A DNA stretch of 64,000 nt from Paraclostridium dentum (GTDB taxonomy: Bacteria > Bacillota > Clostridia > Peptostreptococcales > Peptostreptococcaceae): the NCBI RefSeq assembly GCF_012922555.1, contig NZ_WIPK01000001.1, positions 1 to 64,000 on the forward strand, in the 5' to 3' direction. This document shows positions 17,477-27,063 of the stretch, in pieces. Positions within the stretch are counted from its first letter, which is position 1. Each line of letters begins with the position of its first letter. The notes beneath the pieces are model-generated. The model made no database searches, had not been told where the DNA came from, and saw nothing but the letters and a program-made list of their open reading frames with translations. The translations under genes were made by a program, and so were the position numbers.

Positions 17477-19606
17477 ATGTTTGAACATAAAGTTTTTAAA
17501 ATGGATTTTGCAGGAAGAGAGCTTTCTGTTGAAATAGGAAAAATTGCCGAACTAGCTAGTGGAAGTGCCATACTTCAGTATGGTGAGACTATGGTTATGG
17601 TTAATACTTCAAAGTCAGCGCAACCAAGAGATGGAATAGATTTCTTCCCTTTAAGTGTTGATTATGAAGAAAAATTATATTCAGTAGGAAAGATACCTGG
17701 AGGATTCTTAAAAAGAGAAGGAAAACCTTCAGAAAAAGCTATACTTACATCAAGACTTATAGATAGACCTATAAGACCTTTATTCCCGAAAGGATTTAGA
17801 AATGATGTACAAGTAGTAGCAACAGTTTTATCAGTTGATCAAGATTGTACACCTGATATAGTAGCAATGATAGGTTCATCTATAGCATTATCTATATCTG
17901 ATATACCATTTAATGGACCTACAGGATCTGTATTAGTAGGATTAGTAGATGGTGCATTTGTTATAAATCCAACTGCTGAGCAAAGAGAAAAGAGTTCTCT
18001 ACACCTTGTAGTATCAGGAACGAAAGATGCTATAATGATGGTTGAAGCAGGTGCAGAAGAAATACCAGATGAATTAATGTTAGAAGCTATATTATTTGCT
18101 CATGAAGAAATTAAAAAAGTTGTTGAGTTTATAGAGACTATAGTTGCTGAAGTCGGAAAAGAAAAAATAGAAGTTACTCTTTTTGAAATAAATGCAGACG
18201 TAGAAAAAGCTGTTCGTGAATTTGCTACAGATAAAATGAAAGAAGCGGTTAAAACTGTAGAAAAGCTTGAAAGAATGGAAAAAATGGATGCAGTAAAAGA
18301 AGCTACTTTTGAAAACTTTGAAGATATAGTAGAAGAATTTGGTCAAGATATAGAAGAAACATTACATGCTATAATAAAAGAGCAAGTAAGAAAGCTTATA
18401 GTACATGAAAATGTAAGACCAGATAATAGAAAACCAGATGAAATAAGACCTATATGGTGTGATAATGGATTTATACCAAGAGCTCATGGATCTGGATTAT
18501 TTACAAGAGGACAAACTCAAGTAATGTCTATAGCAACTTTAGGAGCTTTAGGTGATGTTCAAATACTTGATGGACTTGATGAAGAAGAAAGTAAAAGATA
18601 TATGCATCATTACAACTTCCCAGCATACAGTGTTGGAGAAGCTAGACCTTCAAGAGGTCCAGGTAGAAGAGAGATAGGACATGGAGCATTAGCTGAAAGA
18701 GCATTACTTCCTGTTATACCTTCTAAAGAAGATTTCCCATATGCAATAAGAGTTGTTTCTGAAGTTTTAAGTTCTAATGGATCAACATCTCAAGGTAGTG
18801 TATGTGGATCAACATTATCTCTTTTAGATGCAGGTGTGCCATTAAAAGATATGGTAGCAGGTATAGCTATGGGACTTATAAAACATGATGATAAAGTTGC
18901 AGTACTTTCAGATATACAAGGTATGGAAGACCACTTAGGAGACATGGACTTTAAAGTTGCAGGTACTGAGCACGGGATAACTGCTATACAAATGGATATA
19001 AAAATAGCTGGTATAGATGAAGAAGTTTTAAGAACTGCTTTAAAGCAAGCTAAAGTAGGTAGAATTCATATATTAAATGAAATGAGAAAAACTATAGCTG
19101 CTCCTAAACCAGAGCTTTCTAAATATGCACCTAAGATAGTAACAATGAACATAAATCCAGATAAGATAAGAGACGTTATAGGACCTGGTGGAAAAATAAT
19201 AACTAAGATTATAGATGAAACTGGAGTTAAAATAGATATAGAACAAACTGGAGAAGTATTTATAAGTGGAATAGATGCTGAAATGATAGCTAAAGCTCAA
19301 GAACTTATAAATAATATAGTTGCAGAAGCTGAAGTAGGTGAAACTTACACAGGTAAAGTAACAAGAATAATGAATTTCGGAGCATTCGTTGAAGTACTTC
19401 CAGGAAAAGAAGGATTACTTCATATATCTCATATAGCTCATGAAAGAGTAAATAAGGTTGAGGATGTTTTAAACATAGGTGATGAAGTAACAGTTAAGGT
19501 AACTGAAATCGATGAAAAAGGTAGAGTTAACTTATCTAGAAAAGCACTTTTACCAAAACCAGAGAAAAAAGAAGTTAAAGAAGCAAAAGAAAATAAAGAA
19601 AAATAA
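17477..19606 (+). CDS. pnp: Polyribonucleotide nucleotidyltransferase (PNPase)
   Basis: Phosphorolytic 3'-5' exoribonuclease of mRNA decay. The 709-aa length matches B. subtilis PnpA (705). Two RNase PH-like domains (about 1-235 and 310-545) flank a helical linker; KH ([18 protein letters not shown] near 560) and S1 ([20 protein letters not shown] near 620-690) follow. Active-site stretches such as [15 protein letters not shown] and [13 protein letters not shown] are intact. The ATG at 17477 is chosen for its GAGGAGGT site; an open frame extends back to 17393 but lacks one. The Lys/Glu-rich C-terminal tail is normal. The partner RNase Y gene is 12 kb downstream. Confidence 0.98.
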   Translation: MFEHKVFKMDFAGRELSVEIGKIAELASGSAILQYGETMVMVNTSKSAQPRDGIDFFPLSVDYEEKLYSVGKIPGGFLKREGKPSEKAILTSRLIDRPIRPLFPKGFRNDVQVVATVLSVDQDCTPDIVAMIGSSIALSISDIPFNGPTGSVLVGLVDGAFVINPTAEQREKSSLHLVVSGTKDAIMMVEAGAEEIPDELMLEAILFAHEEIKKVVEFIETIVAEVGKEKIEVTLFEINADVEKAVREFATDKMKEAVKTVEKLERMEKMDAVKEATFENFEDIVEEFGQDIEETLHAIIKEQVRKLIVHENVRPDNRKPDEIRPIWCDNGFIPRAHGSGLFTRGQTQVMSIATLGALGDVQILDGLDEEESKRYMHHYNFPAYSVGEARPSRGPGRREIGHGALAERALLPVIPSKEDFPYAIRVVSEVLSSNGSTSQGSVCGSTLSLLDAGVPLKDMVAGIAMGLIKHDDKVAVLSDIQGMEDHLGDMDFKVAGTEHGITAIQMDIKIAGIDEEVLRTALKQAKVGRIHILNEMRKTIAAPKPELSKYAPKIVTMNINPDKIRDVIGPGGKIITKIIDETGVKIDIEQTGEVFISGIDAEMIAKAQELINNIVAEAEVGETYTGKVTRIMNFGAFVEVLPGKEGLLHISHIAHERVNKVEDVLNIGDEVTVKVTEIDEKGRVNLSRKALLPKPEKKEVKEAKENKEK

Positions 19607-19635
19607 ATTATAGTCTGTTTAGATTATATATAAAT

Positions 19636-19680
19636 AAAAAAAGGAGACATATCTAACGCTTAGATATGTCTCCTTTTTTA
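19636..19680 (+). terminator. Terminator of pnp
   Basis: About 20 bp of perfect stem (19636-19656 with 19660-19680; core GGAGACATATCTAA) around a CGC loop, ending in T6. Very strong. Confidence 0.95.
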
Positions 19681-19699
19681 TTTACACCTCACAAAAGAA

Positions 19700-19805
19700 A
19701 CGAAGATTAAAAGCTGTATATTGACGAAACACTTACAAGCAAAGCTTGTCGTGTGAAGGAAATATACAGCTTTTAATCGAGCGCCCCCACAATAAGCATT
19801 TTTTG
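19700..19805 (+). repeat. Long rod-like inverted repeat after pnp
   Basis: A perfect 18-bp outer stem, GATTAAAAGCTGTATATT (19705-19722) with its complement (19761-19778), encloses a nested stem ACAC+ACAAGC / GCTTGT+GTGT (19729-19754, AAA loop). The pnp terminator is separate and complete, so this is not needed for termination. A short GC-rich tail (GCGCCCCC, 19781-19788) and a T6 tract near 19799 follow. No open reading frame of note. It could be a small structured RNA or a miniature palindromic element. The rest of the gap to 19933 holds AT-rich promoter-like sequence for the next gene. Confidence 0.6.
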
Positions 19806-19933
19806 CAATAATAAAAGCAATTTAAGTTATAGGGAAGTTTGAATATATAATATATAATAAAAATGCATAAAAGGGAAACTGTCCTAATACAATTTAATGA
19901 ATAAATAAATTGTACATATTGGGAGGGACTTTT

Positions 19934-20677
19934 ATGATAATGATGGTGCTTAATAAAAAAAAGCTAAAAAAAATTTTCATAATAGCATTAGTTATAATAT
20001 TAGCAATTATAGGCGTTGCATTTATGACAAAAGATAAATCTAAGCCTACATTTAACATGTTTTATAGAGCTGGTGAGCCATATTACAGTGGAACAAAAGC
20101 AAAAAGTGGATACGTTGCAATAAGTTGCAACGTAGACCTTGGGTGGGAAACTGAATACTTAGAAAAAATTTTAAAAGTATTAGATGAAAAAAAGGCTAAA
20201 ATAACTTTTGCTGTAACAGGTAGATGGGCAGAAGAAAATCCTGAGCTTCTATTAGAAATTCAAAAAAAGGGACATGAAATTGCAAATCACGGATATAAAC
20301 ATCTAGACTATGGAACTTTAGATTATGATAAAAACTACGAACAAATAAAGACATCAAAAGAAATAATTGAAAATATAACAAAAACAGAAACTAAGTTTTT
20401 TCAAGCTCCAGGAGGATCATTTAATAAAGACACAGTAAAAGCGTGTAACGACTTAGGTTATATACCTTATAAATGGGATATAGACACAATAGATTGGAAA
20501 AATAGACAAGAACCTGAAGTTATTATACAAAGGGTTAAATCTAAAGATATGAAAGATTCTAGCATAATACTTATGCATCCTACATATGCAAGTGCAGAGG
20601 GAATTGATGATATAATAAAAATCATAGAAGAAAAGGAATTAAAGCCAGGTAAACTTAGTGATGTATTTAATTTATAA
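19934..20677 (+). CDS. Membrane-anchored polysaccharide deacetylase (NodB homology)
   Basis: A 248-aa protein with one N-terminal membrane anchor (about residues 11-31) and an extracytoplasmic NodB-type deacetylase domain. The metal-binding dyad lies in IANHGYKHLDY (HxxxH) near 118, followed by FFQAPGGSFN near 155 and a closing ILMHPT near 213. The first motif, AISCNVDLGWETE near 63, differs from the usual TFDDGP but keeps an Asp. Close relatives are PdaA/PdaB-like enzymes acting on peptidoglycan or spore cortex; the substrate is uncertain. The ATG at 19934 has GGGAGGG six bases upstream. Confidence 0.88.
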   Translation: MIMMVLNKKKLKKIFIIALVIILAIIGVAFMTKDKSKPTFNMFYRAGEPYYSGTKAKSGYVAISCNVDLGWETEYLEKILKVLDEKKAKITFAVTGRWAEENPELLLEIQKKGHEIANHGYKHLDYGTLDYDKNYEQIKTSKEIIENITKTETKFFQAPGGSFNKDTVKACNDLGYIPYKWDIDTIDWKNRQEPEVIIQRVKSKDMKDSSIILMHPTYASAEGIDDIIKIIEEKELKPGKLSDVFNL

Positions 20678-20690
20678 AATTATTTTGATA

Positions 20691-20719
20691 TTGAATAATT
20701 GACTTTACTAACTTATAAT
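20691..20719 (+). promoter_or_regulatory. Promoter of the M16 peptidase gene
   Basis: TTGAAT (20691-20696), 17-base spacer, TATAAT (20714-20719). Confidence 0.55.
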
Positions 20720-20796
20720 TTAAAAGACATTGATTAAGATAAAAAGCTTATATGATTATCATAAATATTTTAATGCACAAAAATTGGAGGATGAGT

Positions 20797-22041
20797 ATGT
20801 ATAAAACGCACACATTGAGTAATGGACTAACAATAATAGGGGAAGAGATACCTTATCTAAAATCTATAACATTAGGTGTTTGGGTAAATGCAGGGTCTAG
20901 AATAGAAAATGAAGAGCTAGGTGGGATATCGCATTTTATAGAACATATGCTTTTTAAAGGTACTAAAAATAGAACTTCTAAAGAAATCGCAAGCACTATA
21001 GATAACTTAGGAGGTCAAATAAATGCTTTTACGAGTAAGGAATGTACTTGTTATTATGTAAAGTTATTAGATGAACATATAGACATTGGAATTGATATAT
21101 TAAGTGATATGTTTTTAAATCCTTTGTTTGATGAAAAGGATATAGATAAGGAAAGACAAGTTATAATAGAAGAATTAAAAATGTATGAAGATTCTCCTGA
21201 GGACTTAGTATACGATCTTCTTATGGAAGGAATATACAAAACTGATGCCTTAGGTATGAATATAATTGGTACGGAAGAATCGTTATATAATATGAATAGA
21301 AATACTATAAAAGAGTATTTCAATAAGTATTATGTAGCAAGTAACTCTGTAATATCTATAAGCGGAAACTTTAAATTTGAAGAAATGGTAAAGTTAATAG
21401 AATCCAAGTTTAAAGACTTAGCTATGGGAAATGTAGATATCAAAATAACTGAACCTGAGTTTCATCCGTGTTTTATAGCTAGAAACAAAGATACAGAACA
21501 AGTTAATTTAGCGATAAGTTTAAAAGCTATTCCTCTAGAGTGTAGAGAAGATGCCTATGCATTATCTATAATAAATAATATTTTCGGAGGAAGTATAAGC
21601 TCAAGATTATTTCAAAATATAAGGGAAAATAAAGGACTAGTATACTCAATATACTCTGCGCCTAGCCTTTATAGGAAAAGCGGAGAACTTGGAATTTATG
21701 CTAGTATGAGTAACGAAAATCTAAAAAAAGTATATAATTTAGTATTAGAAGAAATTGACAACCTAAGACAGAATCATCTTACAGATAAAGAGATAAAAGA
21801 AAGTAAGGAACAGTTAAAAGGAAGTTATATTCTTGGATTAGAGAGTACTAGCAGTAGAATGATGTCAATTGGTAAAGCAATGGTATTAACAAAAAAGGTG
21901 AAAAATCCTAATGATATTATAGAAAGTATAAATAATATTGACAAGGCTAGAATAGACTTAATTATAGACAAGGTATTTAATAGAGAAAATATTGGAGTCT
22001 GTATTGTAGGAAGAGATGTAGAGGGTATAACTTTAGACTAA
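20797..22041 (+). CDS. M16 family zinc peptidase (YmxG/MlpA-like)
   Basis: A 415-aa insulinase/mitochondrial-processing-peptidase-like protein. The inverted zinc motif HFIEH is at residues 46-50, the third ligand glutamate lies in the VIIEELKMYEDSPED region near 125, and the C-terminal half has the GGSISSRLFQNIRENKGLVY stretch with the substrate-binding Arg and Tyr. The family in B. subtilis (ymxG) lies at this same locus near dapG and tepA. Physiological substrate unknown. ATG 20797 is preferred over ATG 20791 because TTGGAGG would be too close to the latter. Confidence 0.94.
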   Translation: MYKTHTLSNGLTIIGEEIPYLKSITLGVWVNAGSRIENEELGGISHFIEHMLFKGTKNRTSKEIASTIDNLGGQINAFTSKECTCYYVKLLDEHIDIGIDILSDMFLNPLFDEKDIDKERQVIIEELKMYEDSPEDLVYDLLMEGIYKTDALGMNIIGTEESLYNMNRNTIKEYFNKYYVASNSVISISGNFKFEEMVKLIESKFKDLAMGNVDIKITEPEFHPCFIARNKDTEQVNLAISLKAIPLECREDAYALSIINNIFGGSISSRLFQNIRENKGLVYSIYSAPSLYRKSGELGIYASMSNENLKKVYNLVLEEIDNLRQNHLTDKEIKESKEQLKGSYILGLESTSSRMMSIGKAMVLTKKVKNPNDIIESINNIDKARIDLIIDKVFNRENIGVCIVGRDVEGITLD

Positions 22042-22107
22042 CTAGACTAGACATATAATCAAGGTTATCTATATTGGATACATATTAGTTTATATGGGGG
22101 GATACTT

Positions 22108-22353
22108 ATGAATTTATCTGAAGTAGCAGGTAAAGAGATTGTAAACTTAGTTACAGGAGAAAGATTAGGAGTTGTTGGAGAGTGCGACCTTATAATTGAA
22201 GACACTACAGGAAAAATACTAGCTTTATTAATCCCTAGGGAAAGAGGATTTTTAGGATTTAGAAAAGATAAATCGGTACTAGAAGTACCATGGAGAAATG
22301 TAAAAAAAATTGGTAATGACATGATTATAATAGAATACGAAGGAGTTTACTAG
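22108..22353 (+). CDS. YlmC/YmxH family PRC-barrel protein
   Basis: An 81-aa PRC-barrel protein: EVAGKEIVNLVTGERLG at the start, then DLIIEDTTGKILALLIP and FRKDKSVLEVPWRNVKKIGNDMIII. This is the YlmC/YmxH family, conserved in endospore formers and assigned to sporulation, without a defined biochemical role. In B. subtilis ymxH also follows the M16 peptidase gene. It lies nine bases before the aspartokinase, with which it is probably co-transcribed. Confidence 0.92.
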   Translation: MNLSEVAGKEIVNLVTGERLGVVGECDLIIEDTTGKILALLIPRERGFLGFRKDKSVLEVPWRNVKKIGNDMIIIEYEGVY

Positions 22354-22362
22354 GAGGATAAT

Positions 22363-23574
22363 ATGACGATAGTAGTTCAAAAATTTGGTGGGACATCTGT
22401 GGAATCTTATGAAAAAATGCAACAAGTTTGCAATATAATAAAAAACTATAAAGAAAAAGGATTAGACTTAGTTGTAGTAGTTTCTGCTATGGGAAGAAAA
22501 GGAGCTCCATATGCAACTGATACATTGATAAATCTGTGTAAAAATGTAAATGAAAATTCTTCTAAAAGAGAATTGGATTTAATAATGTCTTGTGGAGAAA
22601 TAATATCAGGAACTATACTTACTAATATGCTAAAAGGCAATGGGATAGATGCAGTATTTTTAACTGGTAGTCAAGCTGGTATATATACAGATGGGAAATT
22701 TTCTGATTCAAGAATATTAGATATAAAACCAGAAAGAATATATAAAGAATTAGATGAAGGTAAAGTTGTTATTGTAGCCGGATTCCAAGGAACTACAGAA
22801 AGTGGAGAAGTAACAACTCTTGGTAGAGGCGGAAGCGATACATCTGCTGTTGCTATAGGTAAAGCTTTAGAATGTGAAACTGTTGAAATTTATACAGATG
22901 TTGATGGAATCATGACGGCAGACCCTAGAGTAGAACCTGAAGCTAAAGTTTTAGATTATATAAATTATGAAGAAGTTTTTCAAATGGCAGATAAAGGTGC
23001 AAAGGTAATTCATCCAAGAGCTGTTGAAATTGCAAAAAGTGGATCTATAGCTTTAAATATAAAAAACACTTTAAACCCATCTCATCCAGGCACTAGAATA
23101 AGCGGGATGAGTCCTAAATTTGAAGTAAACAAAGAAGCAAAATCTTTACACACTATGACTGCAGTAGCACATAAAAATGGAATTACTCAAATAAAAGTTA
23201 AATCTAAAGAAGATATATTTACAGATATAATGAATGAAATTGAATCAAATGAAATTAGTTTAGATATGATAAACTTCTTTGTTGAAGAAAAAGCTTTTGT
23301 AATAGAACATGAAAAGTTAAATATATTAAAAGATATACTTAATAATCATGATCTTGAGTATACTGTTAAAGAAAACTGTGCAAAAGTAACTCTTATAGGT
23401 ACAAAAATGACAGGTATTCCTGGAGTTATGGCAAAGATTGTAAGAGCTTTATCTAAAGCTAAAATAAACTTATTACAAACATCGGATTCAAACATGACTA
23501 TATCTTGTTTAGTTGAAGAAAAAGATATGAAATCAGCTGTTCATGCTATACATGATGAATTTAAATTAAATTAA
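22363..23574 (+). CDS. Aspartate kinase
   Basis: Phosphorylates aspartate, the first step towards diaminopimelate, lysine, threonine and methionine. The 403-aa monofunctional enzyme has KFGGTSV at residues 6-12, the kinase GRGGSDTSAVA near 160, TDVDGIMTADPR near 185, and two C-terminal ACT domains (about 265-400) for allosteric control. It corresponds in position to dapG of B. subtilis, but asd and dapA are missing from this locus. Which amino acid inhibits it cannot be read from the sequence. Confidence 0.96.
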   Translation: MTIVVQKFGGTSVESYEKMQQVCNIIKNYKEKGLDLVVVVSAMGRKGAPYATDTLINLCKNVNENSSKRELDLIMSCGEIISGTILTNMLKGNGIDAVFLTGSQAGIYTDGKFSDSRILDIKPERIYKELDEGKVVIVAGFQGTTESGEVTTLGRGGSDTSAVAIGKALECETVEIYTDVDGIMTADPRVEPEAKVLDYINYEEVFQMADKGAKVIHPRAVEIAKSGSIALNIKNTLNPSHPGTRISGMSPKFEVNKEAKSLHTMTAVAHKNGITQIKVKSKEDIFTDIMNEIESNEISLDMINFFVEEKAFVIEHEKLNILKDILNNHDLEYTVKENCAKVTLIGTKMTGIPGVMAKIVRALSKAKINLLQTSDSNMTISCLVEEKDMKSAVHAIHDEFKLN

Positions 23575-23578
23575 TAAT

Positions 23579-23634
23579 ATCCTCCTTTTTTGGTTAACTT
23601 ATATGTAAAGTTAAACAAATAGGAGGATTTTTTT
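23579..23634 (+). terminator. Hairpin after aspartokinase that also contains the next gene's SD
   Basis: ATCCTCCT (23579-23586) pairs with AGGAGGAT (23621-23628), with an inner stem TTAACTT / AAGTTAA (23594-23600 and 23608-23614). Seven T follow directly, so it looks like a terminator, yet the 3' arm is also the AGGAGG ribosome binding site of the 50-aa gene starting at 23635. Confidence 0.7.
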
Positions 23635-23787
23635 ATGTCTAATAAAAAAACAAAAAATAAACAGCCAAATACTAAATTAGAATTTGCAGAAGAATTAAAT
23701 TTACCAGCTAACTCTAGACCTAGAAAAAGTGGATCAGTAGCTCAAAATACATCAAGACCTATAAATAAACATCCAAAAGAAAAGTAG
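23635..23787 (+). CDS. Small basic protein of 50 aa, unknown
   Basis: A short gene with an excellent AGGAGG site before ATG. The protein is rich in Lys, Asn, Ser and Pro, begins MSNKKTKNKQ, has one amphipathic stretch (KLEFAEELNLP, residues 14-24) and a disordered basic tail ending KHPKEK. There is no signal peptide. The composition and the sporulation neighbours (YlmC/YmxH, tepA, ftsK/spoIIIE) recall small spore proteins, but I do not recognise a family. Its ribosome binding site lies inside the preceding hairpin, so its translation may be conditional. tepA starts 31 bases later. Confidence 0.75.
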   Translation: MSNKKTKNKQPNTKLEFAEELNLPANSRPRKSGSVAQNTSRPINKHPKEK

Positions 23788-23817
23788 ATAAAAATAAGTC
23801 TTAGAAGGAGGCTACAT

Positions 23818-24573
23818 ATGAATCTTTTCAATGATGAAAAAAATAGAAAAATACAGCTGAAGTCAGAAGAAGATGATGAAAGAGAAGAAGAAAGTGAAGA
23901 TATACAAAATATAAAACAAATGGGTGTTCCTAATATGCCTAACCAAAACATAAAGGACATACAATGTATAACTATAATTGGTGAAATTGAAGGTCACTTT
24001 GCAGGAAACCCACAAAAAAAATCTACAAAATATGAGCATATAATACCTATGTTATTTGAAATAGAGGAAAATCAAAATATAAAAGGGGTATTAGTAATTT
24101 TAAACACTGTTGGAGGAGATGTTGAAGCTGGACTTGCTATGGCAGAACTTATGAACAGTGTATCTAAAAAAGTAGTAACATTAGTATTAGGAGGTAGTCA
24201 TAGTATAGGAGTTCCACTTGCAACTGCAGGTGATTATTCATTTATAGCTCCAACTGCAACTATGATTGTTCACCCTATAAGAACAAATGGACTTGTTATT
24301 GGAGTTAATGAAACATTTGAATACTTTAAAAAAATGCAAGAGCGTATAACTAGATTTATAATTAGAACTTCAGATATAGAAAGAGAAGAATTAGAAAAGC
24401 TTATGCATTCAAAAGAGGAATTAGTAAGTGATGTAGGTAGTGTTTTAATAGGTAAAGAGGCAGTTGATTGTGGTCTTATTGATGAAGTTGGTGGATTAAA
24501 AGAGGCAATGGCTAAATTAAGAGAATTAATTAATGAAGACGATAATGATAGTAACAACAATGTAATTAAATAA
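23818..24573 (+). CDS. tepA: ClpP-like serine protease TepA (translocation-enhancing protein family)
   Basis: A 251-aa ClpP/crotonase-fold protein. After an acidic N-terminal tail (residues 15-30, mostly Glu/Asp), the domain shows GGDVEAGLAMAELM near 98, the probable nucleophile Ser in GGSHSIGVPLATAGD near 125, and MIVHPIRTNG with the catalytic His near 150. In B. subtilis TepA (YmfB) sits directly before spoIIIE as here. It was linked to protein secretion and, in later work, to degradation of small spore proteins during germination. AAGGAGG precedes the ATG. A hairpin with T-tract follows. Confidence 0.92.
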   Translation: MNLFNDEKNRKIQLKSEEDDEREEESEDIQNIKQMGVPNMPNQNIKDIQCITIIGEIEGHFAGNPQKKSTKYEHIIPMLFEIEENQNIKGVLVILNTVGGDVEAGLAMAELMNSVSKKVVTLVLGGSHSIGVPLATAGDYSFIAPTATMIVHPIRTNGLVIGVNETFEYFKKMQERITRFIIRTSDIEREELEKLMHSKEELVSDVGSVLIGKEAVDCGLIDEVGGLKEAMAKLRELINEDDNDSNNNVIK

Positions 24574-24576
24574 AAT

Positions 24577-24606
24577 TTGTTTAAATAACATAAAATATGA
24601 TATAAT
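24577..24606 (+). promoter_or_regulatory. Candidate promoter upstream of ftsK
   Basis: TTGTTT (24577-24582), 18-base spacer, TATAAT (24601-24606) preceded by TG (extended -10). The hairpin at 24617 would be at the very start of its transcript. Confidence 0.45.
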
Positions 24607-24616
24607 TAAAAGATAT

Positions 24617-24651
24617 AAAAGTGTTAGTGTTTAAATACATTAGCACTTTTT
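24617..24651 (+). terminator. Terminator of tepA (or early attenuator of ftsK)
   Basis: Stem AAAAGTGTTAGTGT / ACATTAGCACTTTT (24617-24630 and 24637-24650) with two G-T pairs, loop TTAAAT, then T5. Confidence 0.8.
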
Positions 24652-24709
24652 GCTATGATTTTGGAATTTATTAATTCTTGTATAAATTTATTTTTAAGAG
24701 GTGAGATTG

Positions 24710-27061
24710 ATGGCTAAGAAAAAATCTAAAAAGAAAAAGAAGATAGAATCAAGTTTTTCAGCTGAGTACAATAACCTTATAACTATATTTATTGGTATAT
24801 TTTTATTATATAGTTTAAACTCTAGTTCAATGGGGTTATTAGGTACGGTTATTCAAAATATATTTAAAGGATTATTTGGAGGATTAGCAGTAGCAATTCC
24901 GTTTATAATCATTATTAGTGGTATCTTAGGATTTTTCGAGAAGAATGAATATATATACAGAATTAAAAATGCTAAAATATACTATTTAGGTGTATTTTTT
25001 ATATTCATATTCTACGGACTTTTAAATGCGAAAAATTTACCTATAGATAGTCCGACTAATTCGTATGTAATTAAAGAAGTAAGTAAAGCTGCGGTTCAAG
25101 GTGAAGGATGTGGACTTATAGCTACATTTATCACATATTACGTTACAAAGATTTTAGGTGTAACAGGAGCATGGCTAATAAGTATATTTGCATTATTAAT
25201 AACAGGTCTATTTACTTTTAATATATCTTTAAAAGACTTAATTTATACTATAAAAGCAAAAGCTAAAAACAGTAAAGATAGTAATCTTACTTTTAAAGAA
25301 AAAGCTAAAGGTTTAAAAAATGCTATGGTTAACATGGTAACTGAAGAAGTTGATGAAAATACTATGGTAACAAAGAATGACTTAAAAAATAAGTCAAATA
25401 AATCTAAGGATAAAGAAAAAAGTATTGAAGAATACGACAATGATAAAACAATAAAAATTGTTGGATTTAATAAAGCTGAAGATGATTACTTAGAAATATT
25501 AGAGGGCACTCAAAGTATGCCTGAATTAGAAGTTTTAAAAGAATTACAAAAGGCTAAACCTACGCAAAAAACAGAGGTTACAAGTGTAAAAGAAAGCAAT
25601 ATAGAAAGTACACAGCCTATAGGGATTCAAACAAATTCTAAATATGAAAATTATACAAAACCTAGTATTGAGCTATTAAATAAAATAGATTCAAAGACTG
25701 ATGACAAAAGCAAGAAAAAAGTTTTAAAAAATGCCTCATTATTAGAAAAAACTCTATCTGACTTTGGAGTTGAAGCGAAAGTAAATCAAGTTACTGTTGG
25801 ACCTACTATAACTAGATATGAAATTCAACCAAGTCCAGGTGTTAAAGTTAGTAAAATTGTTAACTTAACAGATGATATAGCCCTTAGCTTAGCGGCAAAA
25901 AGTATAAGAATAGAGGCTCCTATACCAGGTAAAAGTGCTATTGGTATAGAGGTTCCAAATGAAGAAGCTCAGATGGTAACTTTAAGAGAAGTTCTTGAAA
26001 GTGAAGAATTTAATAATTTTAAATCACCATTAGCTATGGGACTTGGAAAAGATATAGCTGGTAAACCTATAATAGCTGATATTGGAAAAATGCCTCATTT
26101 ACTTATAGCAGGATCTACAGGTTCTGGTAAAAGTGTGTGTGTAAATACTTTAATAAACAGTATTTTATATAAAGCAAACCCAGATGAAGTTAAATTTTTA
26201 CTTATAGATCCAAAAGTTGTTGAACTTGCAAATTACAATGGAATACCACATTTATTAATACCAGTTGTAACAGATCCTAAAAAAGCTGCTAATGCTTTAA
26301 ACTGGGCAGTTACTGAAATGAATAGAAGATACAAATTATTTGCAGAATCAAGTGTAAAAGACATAACAAGTTATAATGAAAAAAGTGAAGAAAAACTTCC
26401 TAAGATAGTAATAATAATAGACGAGCTTGCAGACCTTATGATGGTTAGTGCTAGTGATGTTGAAGATTATATATGTAGATTAGCTCAGATGGCAAGAGCT
26501 GCAGGAATGCATTTAATAGTTGCTACACAAAGACCTTCAGTAGATGTTATAACTGGAGTTATAAAAGCTAATATTCCATCTAGAATTGCATTTGCAGTTT
26601 CATCTCAAACGGACTCTAGAACTATACTTGATATGGGTGGAGCAGAAAAACTTCTAGGAAAAGGAGATATGTTATTCTATCCTTTAGGAGCAGCTAAACC
26701 AGTTAGATTACAAGGTGCGTTTATATCAGAATCAGAATCAGAAAGAGTAGTAGATTATGTAAAGAGTCAAGTTAATGAAGAAGTTAAATATGAAGAATGC
26801 ATAGTAGATAGTATAGCTAAAATATCTAAAGAGCAAGATAGCGATGCTGATGAACTTTTAGGAGATGCAATAGAATTTGTAGTTGAAAGTGGGCAAGCTT
26901 CAGCTTCTATGCTTCAAAGAAAATTTAAAATTGGATTTAATAGAGCGGCAAGACTTATAGATTCTATGGAAGAGAGATCTATAGTTGGTCAAAGTGAAGG
27001 AAGTAAACCTAGAAAGGTTTTAGTAAGTAAACAAGACTTAGAAAATTTAGAGGGTGAATAA
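24710..27061 (+). CDS. ftsK: DNA translocase FtsK/SpoIIIE
   Basis: A 783-aa membrane-tethered DNA pump that clears chromosomes from the closing septum, and in spore formers moves DNA into the forespore. The N-terminus has four to five membrane segments (about residues 20-170), then a Lys/Glu-rich linker (175-320), the motor with Walker A GSTGSGKS near 468 and Walker B IIIDELADLMM near 568, and a gamma winged-helix domain (about 710-775, SASMLQRKFKIGFNRAARLID) that reads KOPS-type sites. ATG 24710 is preferred over an in-frame GTG at 24701 that overlaps the AAGAGGTG site. The locus (after tepA) is that of B. subtilis spoIIIE. Confidence 0.96.
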   Translation: MAKKKSKKKKKIESSFSAEYNNLITIFIGIFLLYSLNSSSMGLLGTVIQNIFKGLFGGLAVAIPFIIIISGILGFFEKNEYIYRIKNAKIYYLGVFFIFIFYGLLNAKNLPIDSPTNSYVIKEVSKAAVQGEGCGLIATFITYYVTKILGVTGAWLISIFALLITGLFTFNISLKDLIYTIKAKAKNSKDSNLTFKEKAKGLKNAMVNMVTEEVDENTMVTKNDLKNKSNKSKDKEKSIEEYDNDKTIKIVGFNKAEDDYLEILEGTQSMPELEVLKELQKAKPTQKTEVTSVKESNIESTQPIGIQTNSKYENYTKPSIELLNKIDSKTDDKSKKKVLKNASLLEKTLSDFGVEAKVNQVTVGPTITRYEIQPSPGVKVSKIVNLTDDIALSLAAKSIRIEAPIPGKSAIGIEVPNEEAQMVTLREVLESEEFNNFKSPLAMGLGKDIAGKPIIADIGKMPHLLIAGSTGSGKSVCVNTLINSILYKANPDEVKFLLIDPKVVELANYNGIPHLLIPVVTDPKKAANALNWAVTEMNRRYKLFAESSVKDITSYNEKSEEKLPKIVIIIDELADLMMVSASDVEDYICRLAQMARAAGMHLIVATQRPSVDVITGVIKANIPSRIAFAVSSQTDSRTILDMGGAEKLLGKGDMLFYPLGAAKPVRLQGAFISESESERVVDYVKSQVNEEVKYEECIVDSIAKISKEQDSDADELLGDAIEFVVESGQASASMLQRKFKIGFNRAARLIDSMEERSIVGQSEGSKPRKVLVSKQDLENLEGE

Positions 27062-27063
27062 AT

